From NCBI GenBank assembly GCA_039030555.1, contig JBCCDY010000013.1:1-64000 (forward strand): a stretch of 64,000 nt of DNA, given 5' to 3'. Shown here piece by piece: positions 33,419 through 42,076 of this stretch; the first letter of the stretch is position 1; every line of letters begins with the position of its first letter. Under the pieces are notes generated by a model that had not been told where the DNA came from, ran no database searches, and worked only from the letters and a program-made list of their open reading frames with translations. Position numbers and translations under genes: made by a program. This DNA comes from JBCCDY01 sp039030555. Lineage in GTDB: Bacteria > Bacteroidota > Bacteroidia > Cytophagales > Cyclobacteriaceae.

Positions 33419-34351
33419 ATGATCGAAGCACCAGCAAAAGAATCACTTAAAGAAAAAGTTAATCGTTTAGAAAGGTTTATAGGGAATACACCCTTACTGC
33501 CTATTCAAAATTTGGTTGGTAATGAAAGGGTAAAGCTTTACGCCAAACTGGAATGGTATCAACTTGGATCAAGTGTAAAGTCAAGACCTGCCTTTAATAT
33601 ATTTAAAACCGCCATTGAAAGTGATGATTTAGTAGAAGGTAAAACGCTACTGGATGCTTCCAGTGGAAATACGGCCATAGCCTATGCTACGATTGGTGCA
33701 TCTCTGGGTATTCCTGTGACGATATGCCTTCCTGAAAACGCCTCTGATGAACGAAAAAAAATACTGAATGCTCTTGGGGCTAAAGTAGTGTACACTTCGA
33801 AATTTGGAAGTACTGATGAAGCACAGGAAAAGGCGCAGGAACTGGTTGAAAAACATCCGGACGAATATTTCTACGCTGACCAGTACAATAACGAAAGCAA
33901 TTGGAAGGCACACTATCATGGTACGGCTCAGGAAATTATAAAGGAAGTTGGGAATGAACTTACCCATTTTATAGCGGGCTTGGGAACGACGGGAACATTC
34001 ACAGGAACCGGAAGAGGACTCAAAGACTTTAATGAAAATATTAAACTGGTCGGTCTTCAGCCTGATAATGCCATGCATGGCTTGGAGGGTTGGAAGCACT
34101 TGGAAACTGCTAAAGTACCTGGGATTTATGATCAACAACTTGCTGATGAGATTCATGAAGTAGATTCTTTTGAAGCTTTTGAATACCTAAAAAGAGCCGC
34201 AAAAGAAGAAGGTTTGATGCTAAGTCCCTCATCTGCCGCAAATCTTATGGGCGCTATTAAAGTAGCTGAACAAATCGATGAAGGGACCATTGTCACGGTC
34301 TTTCCGGATAATATGGATAAGTACAGTGAGTTACTAAAAATGCTTTTTTAA
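33419..34351 (+). CDS. cysM: PLP-dependent cysteine synthase, CysM-like (carrier-protein-dependent type)
   Basis: 310 aa fold-type II PLP enzyme. The Schiff-base lysine is Lys54 in GSSVKSRPA, the PLP-binding loop is SSGNTAIAYA and the phosphate loop GLGTTGTFTGTGRGL. The opening NTPLLPIQNL is typical of cysteine synthases. Its partners downstream (JAMM protease, MoaD/ThiS carrier, MoeZ-like enzyme) are those of mycobacterial CysM, which uses O-phosphoserine and a thiocarboxylated carrier (CysO) instead of free sulfide. The product there is carrier-bound cysteine. The donor in this organism is an inference. The JAMM gene starts one base after the stop. Confidence 0.88.
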   Translation: MIEAPAKESLKEKVNRLERFIGNTPLLPIQNLVGNERVKLYAKLEWYQLGSSVKSRPAFNIFKTAIESDDLVEGKTLLDASSGNTAIAYATIGASLGIPVTICLPENASDERKKILNALGAKVVYTSKFGSTDEAQEKAQELVEKHPDEYFYADQYNNESNWKAHYHGTAQEIIKEVGNELTHFIAGLGTTGTFTGTGRGLKDFNENIKLVGLQPDNAMHGLEGWKHLETAKVPGIYDQQLADEIHEVDSFEAFEYLKRAAKEEGLMLSPSSAANLMGAIKVAEQIDEGTIVTVFPDNMDKYSELLKMLF

Positions 34352-34352
34352 A

Positions 34353-34799
34353 ATGAGCATATTAAAAATAGATCAAATAGCTGAAAAAGAAATCGTTCGA
34401 CATTCAGAAGAAACCTATCCTGAAGAATGTTGTGGGTTTCTTTTCGGGAAAGATAATGGTGAAGAGCGAAAAATAATAGAGGCTATACCCGCAGAGAACA
34501 TTAAGAATGAAAATCGAAAAAAACGTTTCGAAATTTCTCCCGAAGAATATATGGGTGCTGAAAAATATGCCCTTAAAAATGATTTAGACCTATTGGGAAT
34601 ATATCATTCACACCCGGATCATCCTGCCATCCCTTCAAAGCATGATTACAGGCAAGCATCTCCTTTTTTCTCGTACGTCATCAGTTCGATCAGAAAAGGT
34701 AAATATGTGAAAATGACCTCCTGGCAATTGGATGAGGATAGAAGATTTCAAAGCGAAACGATTGAGACAATAGATCAAAAACAATTAAGAGAACAATAA
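34353..34799 (+). CDS. JAMM/Mov34-MPN metallopeptidase, Mec/QbsD-like
   Basis: 148 aa single MPN domain. The JAMM zinc site is complete: Glu24 or Glu25 in YPEECCGFLFG and HSHPDHPAIPSKHD with His85, His87, Ser95 and Asp98 (HxHx7SxxD). In mycobacteria the related Mec removes cysteine from the CysO carrier; in Pseudomonas QbsD trims two C-terminal residues from a carrier to expose Gly-Gly. Both tasks suit this gene, which sits between cysM and a carrier gene whose product ends Gly-Gly-Ile-Leu. It starts one base after the cysM stop and ends 7 bases before the carrier gene. Confidence 0.9.
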   Translation: MSILKIDQIAEKEIVRHSEETYPEECCGFLFGKDNGEERKIIEAIPAENIKNENRKKRFEISPEEYMGAEKYALKNDLDLLGIYHSHPDHPAIPSKHDYRQASPFFSYVISSIRKGKYVKMTSWQLDEDRRFQSETIETIDQKQLREQ

Positions 34800-34806
34800 A
34801 TCAATT

Positions 34807-35085
34807 ATGGCAAAGATTATCATACCTACACCTTTAAGAAAATTCACTGAAAATCAGTCGAATGTTGAATTGAACGGAGAAACCATTCAAGGTAGCATCC
34901 AGGAGCTCGCTGGAAAGTTTCCAGCTATTGAAAAACACCTTTTTGACGATGACGGAAAAATCAGAAGTTTCGTTAGAATCTATCTGGGAGATGAAGACAT
35001 CAAACAACTGGATAATGAAAATACCAAAGTAGAGAATGATTCAGTCATCAGTATTATTCCAGCGATTGCAGGAGGAATATTATAA
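34807..35085 (+). CDS. MoaD/ThiS-family sulfur carrier protein (CysO-like)
   Basis: 92 aa ubiquitin-like beta-grasp protein. Typical segments are VELNGETIQGSIQELAGKFP and SVISIIPAIAGG. The C-terminus is Gly89-Gly90-Ile91-Leu92: the Gly-Gly that must be adenylated and thiocarboxylated is masked by two residues, so proteolytic trimming (most simply by the JAMM protease encoded just upstream) is expected. It would carry sulfur as a thiocarboxylate to the CysM-like enzyme. A hairpin (35113-35134) lies between it and the next gene. Confidence 0.9.
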   Translation: MAKIIIPTPLRKFTENQSNVELNGETIQGSIQELAGKFPAIEKHLFDDDGKIRSFVRIYLGDEDIKQLDNENTKVENDSVISIIPAIAGGIL

Positions 35086-35112
35086 TTAAAAATTAACATA
35101 GAAAGGTTTTAT

Positions 35113-35134
35113 CTCATGGCATTCAGCCAATGAG
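35113..35134 (+). other. Small hairpin between carrier and moeZ-like genes
   Basis: CTCATGGC (35113-35120) pairs with GCCAATGAG (35126-35134) with one bulged A. It has no T-run, so it is unlikely to be an efficient terminator; it might set mRNA processing or the relative expression of the two genes. Confidence 0.35.
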
Positions 35135-35166
35135 CAAAAAAGCCAAATAGCTAAAAACTAAATTTT

Positions 35167-36339
35167 ATGTCAGATTCAAATGGAGTAAGTTTTTCCAAGG
35201 AAGAGCTTGAACGTTATAGCAGGCACTTGATCATCCCTGATTTTAATATTGAAGGACAGAGAAAGCTAAAGTCTGCAAAAGTCTTAGTGGTCGGGACTGG
35301 TGGATTAGGAAGTCCGCTACTATTGTATCTAACTGCTGCAGGAGTCGGAACCATCGGAATTGTAGACTTTGATGTAGTAGACGAAACTAACCTTCAAAGG
35401 CAAGTTCTTTTTACAGTTGATGATGTCGGAAAACCCAAGTCGGAAGTTGCTAAACGAAGATTATCAGCACTTAACCCAAATGTAAACCTAATTGTCCATA
35501 ACACTCAGCTTACAAGCGAAAATGCACTGGATATCATTAAAGATTATGATGTCGTCGCCGATGGAACTGATAATTTCCCAACCCGATACCTGGTTAATGA
35601 CGCCTGCGTATTACTTGATAAAGTAAATGTTTACGCTTCTATATTCAGGTTTGAGGGACAGGCTTCGGTTTTCAATTATAAAGATAAAGAAGGAAAGCTC
35701 GGTCCTAACTATAGAGACCTTTTCCCAACTCCTCCTCCTCCGGGTTTGGTCCCGAGTTGTGCAGAAGGCGGTGTAATTGGAGTACTTCCGGGAATTTTAG
35801 GAAGTCTTCAAGCCAACGAAGTTATAAAAGTCATTGCGGGTGTTGGCGAGCCACTTTCAGGAAGATTGTTTCTGTTTGATGCTTTGACTTTTGAAACAAG
35901 GACATTAAAAGTTCATAGAGATCCTGAAAATCCTTTAAATGGTAAGAATCCATCGCAAACTGGATTGATTGATTACGATCAATTTTGTGGAATTGAAAAT
36001 GGAAACAAATCTGGAATAAAAACGAAGGAAATATCTGTAGGGGAACTTCAGGAACTTCGTCAGAATGATGCGGATTTTCAACTGATCGACGTTCGGGAAC
36101 CTTACGAATACGAGATTGCCAAAATAGATGGTAAGCTGATCCCCTTAGGAGAAATAGAAGGACATGTGAATGAGATTGCAAGTGATAAGCAAGTTGTTGT
36201 TCATTGTCGCAGTGGGGTGAGAAGTGCAAAAGCCATTAAGCTTTTAGAGAAAAAATATGGTTTCACTAATCTTTACAATTTGAAAGGTGGGATTCTAGCT
36301 TATGCGGATGAAGTGGATACTTCATTGGCAAAGTATTAA
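35167..36339 (+). CDS. moeZ: MoeZ-like adenylyltransferase/sulfurtransferase (ThiF-MoeB domain plus rhodanese)
   Basis: 390 aa. Residues about 15-265 are a ThiF/MoeB E1-like domain: VVGTGGLGSPLLLYL for ATP, DFDVVDETNLQRQ and GTDNFPTRYLVNDA, and Cys198 in PSCAEGGVIGVLPG. Residues about 290-388 are a rhodanese domain with active-site Cys347 in VVHCRSGVRS. It should adenylate the carrier's C-terminal glycine and then transfer sulfur to give the thiocarboxylate, as MoeZ does for mycobacterial CysO. It is the last gene of the cysteine operon and is followed by a terminator. Service to molybdopterin or thiamine synthesis is also possible. Confidence 0.9.
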   Translation: MSDSNGVSFSKEELERYSRHLIIPDFNIEGQRKLKSAKVLVVGTGGLGSPLLLYLTAAGVGTIGIVDFDVVDETNLQRQVLFTVDDVGKPKSEVAKRRLSALNPNVNLIVHNTQLTSENALDIIKDYDVVADGTDNFPTRYLVNDACVLLDKVNVYASIFRFEGQASVFNYKDKEGKLGPNYRDLFPTPPPPGLVPSCAEGGVIGVLPGILGSLQANEVIKVIAGVGEPLSGRLFLFDALTFETRTLKVHRDPENPLNGKNPSQTGLIDYDQFCGIENGNKSGIKTKEISVGELQELRQNDADFQLIDVREPYEYEIAKIDGKLIPLGEIEGHVNEIASDKQVVVHCRSGVRSAKAIKLLEKKYGFTNLYNLKGGILAYADEVDTSLAKY

Positions 36340-36365
36340 TTCCTTACCTTAATTTGTATAAAACG

Positions 36366-36396
36366 AAGCCCAAATGGAAATCCGTTTGGGCTTTTT
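36366..36396 (+). terminator. Intrinsic terminator of the cysteine operon
   Basis: AAGCCCAAA (36366-36374) and TTTGGGCTT (36385-36393) form a perfect 9-bp stem with a T-run, 26 bases after the moeZ-like stop. It overlaps the first ATG of the next frame, showing that the methyltransferase start must be further downstream. Confidence 0.85.
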
Positions 36397-36406
36397 CAAT
36401 TCAGTA

Positions 36407-36994
36407 ATGGGGCTAAACTTTTACAAACAAAACAATCTACTTTCCAAGGCGCCGCTTTCAATGTGGGTTAAAGATGCCCAGCATAAATTCCAATGCATTT
36501 CTCCCTACCTTAAAAAGTCAGATAGAATTCTTGAGATCGGAACCGGGCTTGGAACTGTTTCCAAAACTTTAATTGATCATGGGTTTTCTTTTGAAGGAGT
36601 TGACATAGCCGATTACTCCATTTACGAAGAAGTAAAGCCAACCGTATACGACGGAAAAAAGCTGCCATTTAAAAAAAATGAGTTTGACTCTACCTTGATA
36701 CTTACGGTTCTGCATCATACTAAAAACCCTATTCAGATCATATCCGAAGCAGCGAGAGTCTCAAAAAAGGTGATCATCATTGAGGATATTTACAGCAATA
36801 AGCTTCAGAAATACCTGACCTTTTTTACAGACAGCCTGACCAATTTTGAATTCAAAGGACATCCCCACACGAATAAAACAGATGCTGAGTGGAAATTGGT
36901 TTTCAAAAAGCTTGATTTGAAATTAATAAATGATTTCAGTTATCGATATTTTTTACTGTACCGGCAGGTTGTTTATATGCTGGAAAGGAAATAA
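36407..36994 (+). CDS. Class I SAM-dependent methyltransferase
   Basis: About 195 aa. The SAM-binding motif I is RILEIGTGLGTVSKTL, followed by GVDIADYS (motif II) and DSTLILTVLHHTKNP (motif IV/post-I). The Methyltransf_11 pattern suggests a small-molecule or lipid substrate, which cannot be named. The frame is open from ATG 36374 but that codon lies inside the terminator of the preceding operon, so ATG 36407 (MGLNFYKQNN) is taken as the start. Confidence 0.82.
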   Translation: MGLNFYKQNNLLSKAPLSMWVKDAQHKFQCISPYLKKSDRILEIGTGLGTVSKTLIDHGFSFEGVDIADYSIYEEVKPTVYDGKKLPFKKNEFDSTLILTVLHHTKNPIQIISEAARVSKKVIIIEDIYSNKLQKYLTFFTDSLTNFEFKGHPHTNKTDAEWKLVFKKLDLKLINDFSYRYFLLYRQVVYMLERK

Positions 36995-37002
36995 AAATCA
37001 AT

Positions 37003-37290
37003 TTATAAGATTTTATCCTCTAACCGTTTAAGTCGGGCATCAAACTCATCTACTTTATCGATCTTGTGAATCAGGCGCTCCATCACTCCTGCCAATTGCA
37101 TATTGGACTGCCGCAACTCGCTCATAGCGAGATTAGTTTTTTTCTGTGTACTTATAATCTGTTTATGAGAAGAAACTAAATCATTTAGAGTCTGATCATA
37201 TTTATCCTGTCTTTGAACTAATCTATCGACAGTTGGTACAAAATCAACCATTAAGTCGGTAAGTTGATTAAGTTTTGATTCGATATCCAT
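37003..37290 (-). CDS. Small coiled-coil protein, 95 aa
   Basis: The whole protein is a predicted amphipathic helix with heptad spacing (LNQLTDLMVDFVPTVDRLV, MERLIHKIDKVDEFDARLKRL). There is no signal peptide or membrane segment. Proteins like this are frequent in Bacteroidota and elsewhere without a known role. It is flanked by the convergent methyltransferase gene and the YheT-like hydrolase gene. Confidence 0.65.
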   Translation of the reverse strand: MDIESKLNQLTDLMVDFVPTVDRLVQRQDKYDQTLNDLVSSHKQIISTQKKTNLAMSELRQSNMQLAGVMERLIHKIDKVDEFDARLKRLEDKIL

Positions 37291-37353
37291 AAAAAAATAT
37301 ACGTAAATTTTACATCATAGGCTTATATAATCTACCTAAATCCTTAAAAAAAA

Positions 37354-38313
37354 CTAACTTTCCGCAAAAGCTAAAGCCCTTTTCTCTGCCCAACTGTATT
37401 CCGATTTCCTTTCTAAAAACCCAACATGACCTCCTTTAATCGGGGTTTCAAAAAAGACGTTATCCAAACCCTTGAAATCTTCGTAAGGGTAGCACTCTTC
37501 AGGAAGAAAAGGATCGTTGAGTGCATTCACAATCAATGCTTTGGTTCGAATATGCTTAATAAAAGGGCCAGAGCTAGCCTTCTCGTAAAAATCACTGGCA
37601 CCTCCATATCCATGAAGTGGTGCCGTAAAAAATTCATCGAAATCTCTAAGTAGCTTAATATCATCAAGCTTTTCCACCCCCACTTTTCCAGGAAACTGCT
37701 CATCTTTTAGCCTGATCTTTTCAGCTAGCTTTTTCAGGAATTTCCTTTTGTATAGAATATTAGAAGGCTTGTCTAACTCAGCAGAACAACCGGCAAGGTC
37801 AGTTGGAACAGAGAAAGCAATTACCTTCTTAATTCTTGGGTCAATATTTTCTCCATATTCACCTGCAAATCGAACCGTAAGGCTCCCTCCCATACTGAAG
37901 CCCGCCATTACGACTTCGTCATAATTGTCAGAGTCCAATACCCACTGAACAACCATTTTCAAATCTTCAATATCTCCGTGATGATACAAGCGAAGTTGAC
38001 GATTCATTTCTCCACTGCAACTCCTGCAATTCCAGGCAAAAACATCCCATCCATGCTCATAGAATATTTTAGCCATCCCCATAATGTACTGCCTATCCGA
38101 ACCACCTTCAAGACCATGAGAAAGAATCACTGCTTTGCGATTGGAATTCTTCAAAGTATCAACATCGACGAAGTCCTCATCGGGAGTCTCCAGTCGTATT
38201 CTATTGTAGTCTACCCCTTTCACTTTTCGGAAAATACTAGGTACTATGGTCTCTAAATGTCCGTTAATGAGATATTTAGGAGGATAAAGAGGTTCGCTTT
38301 GTACGAAAGGCAT
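37354..38313 (-). CDS. YheT-family alpha/beta hydrolase
   Basis: About 319 aa from ATG 38313 (MPFVQSEPLYPPKYLINGHLETI), which matches the family's usual start; the frame is open 41 codons further upstream but that part is not conserved-looking. Family marks are VILSHGLEGGSDRQYIMGMA, AWNCRSCSGEMNR, the nucleophile elbow AGFSMGGSL and the C-terminal GGHVGFLE with the catalytic His; NALNDPFLP supplies the acid. The cellular substrate of YheT proteins is unknown. It is divergent from the TonB receptor gene. Confidence 0.9.
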   Translation of the reverse strand: MPFVQSEPLYPPKYLINGHLETIVPSIFRKVKGVDYNRIRLETPDEDFVDVDTLKNSNRKAVILSHGLEGGSDRQYIMGMAKIFYEHGWDVFAWNCRSCSGEMNRQLRLYHHGDIEDLKMVVQWVLDSDNYDEVVMAGFSMGGSLTVRFAGEYGENIDPRIKKVIAFSVPTDLAGCSAELDKPSNILYKRKFLKKLAEKIRLKDEQFPGKVGVEKLDDIKLLRDFDEFFTAPLHGYGGASDFYEKASSGPFIKHIRTKALIVNALNDPFLPEECYPYEDFKGLDNVFFETPIKGGHVGFLERKSEYSWAEKRALAFAES

Positions 38314-38471
38314 AGAGTGGTTTTTATATTTTAAAGATAAACGTTCTTTAAAACATCCGGGATACAGGAAAATTATTTTTTGATAAGGATATCTCGTAGT
38401 TTTAAAATTGGTTTCAGACGAAGCATATAGAATCATCCCTATATGATCTATTTTTTACATTGAAAACAAGA

Positions 38472-40901
38472 ATGAAAACCTTCTCTACAATTTTATTATG
38501 GTTGTTTGTACTGAGAATTGGAGCATCCCAGGAAATAAAGGTTTTAAATGAAAAAGGCTTTCCAATAAGTCAGGTATACATCTACAACGATTCTCTAAAT
38601 ATTTCTATTGAGACCAATGAACGAGGAATAGGAGCATTTAAAAGCTTAAAAGTAGGATTAGAATTAACACTTCAACATCCTTCATTTCACACCAAGGTCA
38701 TAACTTTTTCAGACAGAGCACCTAATCCCTTAATCATTGTTCTGGAAGAAAAGATGCTAAAAATGGATGAAGTCATCATCTCCGCAAATAAATGGGAACA
38801 AGACGCTAGTGAGATCCCGAATGAGATTTTAAATATTACTTCGAAAGAAATTGAATATCAACAGCCTCAAACATCAGCGGATCTTTTAAAAAGCTCAGGG
38901 CAGGTTTTCGTGCAAAAAAGTCAACTGGGTGGCGGAAGCCCGTTTCTAAGAGGTTTTGCAGCAAACAGAGTACTTCTTGTTGTAGATGGCGTTCGACTTA
39001 ACAATGCTATTTACCGGAGCGGAAACCTACAAAATGTGATCAATATTGATCCCAATGCATTAGAAAGTGCTGAAGTGATATTCGGGCCCGGATCAGTAAT
39101 TTACGGTAGTGATGCCTTAGGTGGTGTAATGGATTTCCATACCATTAACCCTAAACTGAAAAAAGAAATGCAGCAAGCGTTTCATGGAAAGGCATTCACC
39201 AGGTACTCTTCCGCTAACCATGAGAAAACCGGACATATCCAATTAGGTGTTTCGGGAAATAAACTCGCAGCCTGGACCTCTTTCACTTATAGTGATTACG
39301 ATGATTTAAGAGCGGGAGGTAATAGAAACAGTGACTATCCGGGCTTTGGGGAACGGAGATTCTTTGTTCAAAGGGTCAACGGGGAAGATCAGCTGATAGA
39401 GAATAATGATGTAGAAGTACAACGGTTTTCAGGTTTTGAACAGTGGAATTCAATCAGTAAGCTTCGTTATAAACCTTCAGAAAACGTTGACCTCTCCTAC
39501 GGCTTTTATTTTAGTAATACTTCAAATATTCCGAGATACGACAGACTTACTGTCGGATTGAATAATTCCATAGACTCGCTCGAAAATGCGGAATGGTTTT
39601 ACGGCCCTCAACGATGGTTAATGCATGCTTTAAAAGTTCGGATAAATACGAAAAACAATTTTTTTGACTACGCCAAATTTACACTGGCCTATCAGGATTA
39701 TACCGAAAGCAGAAACGATAGAGGTTTTGGAGACAATCGTTTAAGAATCCGAACCGAGCAGGTTGATATTTACAGTTTCAATGCTGATTTTGATAAAACA
39801 GTGGGGAACCAGGAGTTTTTCTATGGAACTGAAATGGTTTTTAATGATGTAGAGTCTGATGGGTTTAGAAGAAATATTGAAACTGGAGAAATCTCACCAA
39901 CTTCTACTCGCTTCCCGGATGGAGGTAGTGATTATCTCGCACTCTCTACTTATTTGAGTTATAAGAACAAGCTGAGTGAAAAATGGATATTGAATGCCGG
40001 TATCCGTTATAATTTCGTTCTAATTACTGCGGAAACACAAGACCCGGAAGCGGCCTTGCTAAACTCCAATAATCTCGAATTAGAAAATGGAGCCATAAAT
40101 GGAAGTCTTGGTGCCGTATTTAAACCAAATCGGAATACGCGACTAAACGCTTTGTTTTCCTCAGGCTTTCGATCTCCCAATATTGATGACGTGGGAAAAG
40201 TATTTGAACTCGATAATGAACTCATTATTGTTCCAAATGAAAACCTGAAACCGGAGTTTGCCTATAATTTTGAATTGGGAGTAGAGCACTTTTTTACAGA
40301 CAACTTAAAGGTTGAACTGATTGGGTTTTATACTTTACTCCGTGATGCCATTACTCGCGGGCCATTCACTATCGATGGATCAAATACACAACTAATTGAT
40401 GGAGAATTAAGGCAACTTCGGGCGCAAATTAATACAGACGAAGCCCGAATCTTCGGTGGTTCGTTCCAATTGGATTACGAAATTAGCAAAACGTTCTTTC
40501 TTAGATCATCTTTAACGATTACAGAAGGGGAAGATATTTCCAATAGTGAACCCCTTCGTCATGCACCTCCACTTTTTGGAAGAACAGAATTTATGTACCG
40601 AAATAGAAAGCTAACAGCTTCCATATTTTCGGAATATAATGGAAACCAGTTCAGAAGTGATATTCCAATTACAGAAATTGATGATAAACCAAACCTTTAT
40701 GCTTTCCATATTTCTGATCCTTCCAGGGACGGCTCTCCGGCCTGGGCTACACTTAACATCAATTCAGCTTATGATTTCAATGATCATTTTACACTTTCTT
40801 TTGGAATTGAAAACATATTGGATCAACATTATCGACCTTATTCATCCGGAATTAGTGCTCCGGGAAGAAACTTTGTTGTGAGTCTCATCGCAGATTTTTA
40901 A
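38472..40901 (+). CDS. TonB-dependent outer-membrane receptor
   Basis: About 809 aa, start ATG 38472 giving a clean signal peptide (MKTFSTILLWLFVLRIGAS); TTG 38460 is the alternative. An N-terminal carboxypeptidase-like regulatory domain (about 22-100) is followed by the plug (DEVIISANKW TonB-box region, FLRGFAANRVLLVVDGVRLNNAIYRSG, VIFGPGSVIYGSDALGGVM). A 22-strand barrel ends in an aromatic last strand (GRNFVVSLIADF). The plug pattern is that of heme or iron-siderophore receptors, but the ligand cannot be fixed from sequence. No transport genes are adjacent. Confidence 0.92.
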   Translation: MKTFSTILLWLFVLRIGASQEIKVLNEKGFPISQVYIYNDSLNISIETNERGIGAFKSLKVGLELTLQHPSFHTKVITFSDRAPNPLIIVLEEKMLKMDEVIISANKWEQDASEIPNEILNITSKEIEYQQPQTSADLLKSSGQVFVQKSQLGGGSPFLRGFAANRVLLVVDGVRLNNAIYRSGNLQNVINIDPNALESAEVIFGPGSVIYGSDALGGVMDFHTINPKLKKEMQQAFHGKAFTRYSSANHEKTGHIQLGVSGNKLAAWTSFTYSDYDDLRAGGNRNSDYPGFGERRFFVQRVNGEDQLIENNDVEVQRFSGFEQWNSISKLRYKPSENVDLSYGFYFSNTSNIPRYDRLTVGLNNSIDSLENAEWFYGPQRWLMHALKVRINTKNNFFDYAKFTLAYQDYTESRNDRGFGDNRLRIRTEQVDIYSFNADFDKTVGNQEFFYGTEMVFNDVESDGFRRNIETGEISPTSTRFPDGGSDYLALSTYLSYKNKLSEKWILNAGIRYNFVLITAETQDPEAALLNSNNLELENGAINGSLGAVFKPNRNTRLNALFSSGFRSPNIDDVGKVFELDNELIIVPNENLKPEFAYNFELGVEHFFTDNLKVELIGFYTLLRDAITRGPFTIDGSNTQLIDGELRQLRAQINTDEARIFGGSFQLDYEISKTFFLRSSLTITEGEDISNSEPLRHAPPLFGRTEFMYRNRKLTASIFSEYNGNQFRSDIPITEIDDKPNLYAFHISDPSRDGSPAWATLNINSAYDFNDHFTLSFGIENILDQHYRPYSSGISAPGRNFVVSLIADF

Positions 40902-41050
40902 ACAGATGCATTTTAGATGGCGCGTACTGTATAATTTAACATTAGATATCATTTTCATCTTGAACGGTTACCAAAGATTCTAAATTTTGGAAGTAGCATT
41001 TCGGAACTAATTACAAATGCTCTTTATCTTCGAAAAGTCATTTGAACCAT

Positions 41051-41701
41051 ATGAATCACAAATCAAAAGATAAGACCTTCAAACATCTGGCTATCGCAGG
41101 AAATATTGGTTCCGGAAAAACCACCCTGGCAACAATGCTTTCCAAACATTTTCATTGGGATCTGCAACTGGAAGCTGTTGATGAAAATCCTTATCTCGAA
41201 GATTTCTATGATGATATGAAGGCTTGGTCGTTTCATCTTCAGGTCTACTTTCTGAATAGCCGATTCAAGCAGATCAAAAAAATAAAGCTCAATAAGAAAC
41301 CTGTTATTCAAGATAGAACCATTTATGAGGATGCGCACATTTTTGCTAAAAATCTTCATCATTCTAAGTTGATGTCGGATAGAGAGTATCAGAATTATCT
41401 TGACCTTTTCGATTCCATGACATCAATTATTACTCCGCCTGATCTCCTAATTTATCTAAGAGCTAATATTGGCACCTTAGTTTCTCAGATAGAAGAACGT
41501 GGAAGAAAATACGAGGAAAAAATCCAGATAGAGTACCTCAAGAATTTGAATGATCATTATAGAGAATGGATCACGGGATATTCAAAAGGCCCGATGATCA
41601 TAATAGATATTGATAACAAAGACTTCGTGAAAAACCCAGAGGACTTCTCAGATATCGTTAATAAAATTGACCTGGAGATGAATGGATTGTTTACTTTTTG
41701 A
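41051..41701 (+). CDS. Deoxynucleoside kinase
   Basis: About 216 aa. The P-loop GNIGSGKTTLA lies at residues about 17-27. The family motifs EAVDENPYLEDFYDD, FHLQVYFLNSRF and DRTIYEDAHIFAKNL (the ERS/DRT-like catalytic motif) follow, then DLLIYLRANIGTLVSQIEERGR with the lid arginines. It phosphorylates deoxyribonucleosides for salvage; the base preference (dA/dC/dG) cannot be decided. Start ATG 41051 is preferred over TTG 41042. Confidence 0.9.
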   Translation: MNHKSKDKTFKHLAIAGNIGSGKTTLATMLSKHFHWDLQLEAVDENPYLEDFYDDMKAWSFHLQVYFLNSRFKQIKKIKLNKKPVIQDRTIYEDAHIFAKNLHHSKLMSDREYQNYLDLFDSMTSIITPPDLLIYLRANIGTLVSQIEERGRKYEEKIQIEYLKNLNDHYREWITGYSKGPMIIIDIDNKDFVKNPEDFSDIVNKIDLEMNGLFTF

Positions 41702-41739
41702 CTATCCTATTAATAGTAATTGTAACACAAAACTTTATA

Positions 41740-41782
41740 TTGGGTACATTTATTTGTAAACCGTAACTTTACACTGTACAGT
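41740..41782 (+). promoter_or_regulatory. Promoter and probable operator of higBA
   Basis: TTG (41740-41742) and TAACTTTA (41764-41771, one mismatch to TAnnTTTG) are 21 bases apart. The perfect palindrome ACTGTACAGT (41773-41782) covers the expected transcription start, where a HigA dimer would block initiation. It ends 14 bases before the higB start codon. Confidence 0.5.
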
Positions 41783-41796
41783 AACGTTATTCAATT

Positions 41797-42075
41797 ATGA
41801 TTGAAAGTTTTAGAAGTAAATCTCTTAAACTTTTGTTTGAAAAAGATGACCCTTCAAGAATCAAGTCAGATCATGTCGATAAAGTGAGAAGAGTATTATC
41901 AAGGTTACATAGAGCAGTTAAGATTAAAGATATGAATGCCCCTGGTCTTGGACTCCATCAGTTAAAAGGTGACCTACAAGGATATTGGAGTGTAACTGTT
42001 AAGAAAAACTGGAGAATTACGTTTAGATTGGTTGATGGAAATGCATTTGATGTTGACTATATAGATTATCATTGA
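41797..42075 (+). CDS. higB: HigB-type toxin (RelE superfamily mRNA interferase)
   Basis: 92 aa, the length of HigB toxins. It begins with the family opening MIESFRSKSLKLLFEKDD and has LHRAVKIKDMNAPGLGLHQLKGDLQGYWSV followed by KKNWRITFRLVDGNAFDVDYIDYH. These ribosome-dependent RNases cleave mRNA during stress. The antitoxin gene follows one base after the stop, in the toxin-first order usual for higBA. Confidence 0.93.
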   Translation: MIESFRSKSLKLLFEKDDPSRIKSDHVDKVRRVLSRLHRAVKIKDMNAPGLGLHQLKGDLQGYWSVTVKKNWRITFRLVDGNAFDVDYIDYH

Positions 42076-42076
42076 T

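Noticed and set aside
36374..36406. Longer N-terminus of the methyltransferase (ATG 36374)
   Set aside because: These codons coincide with the terminator of the preceding operon and do not add a conserved segment; ATG 36407 is the better start.
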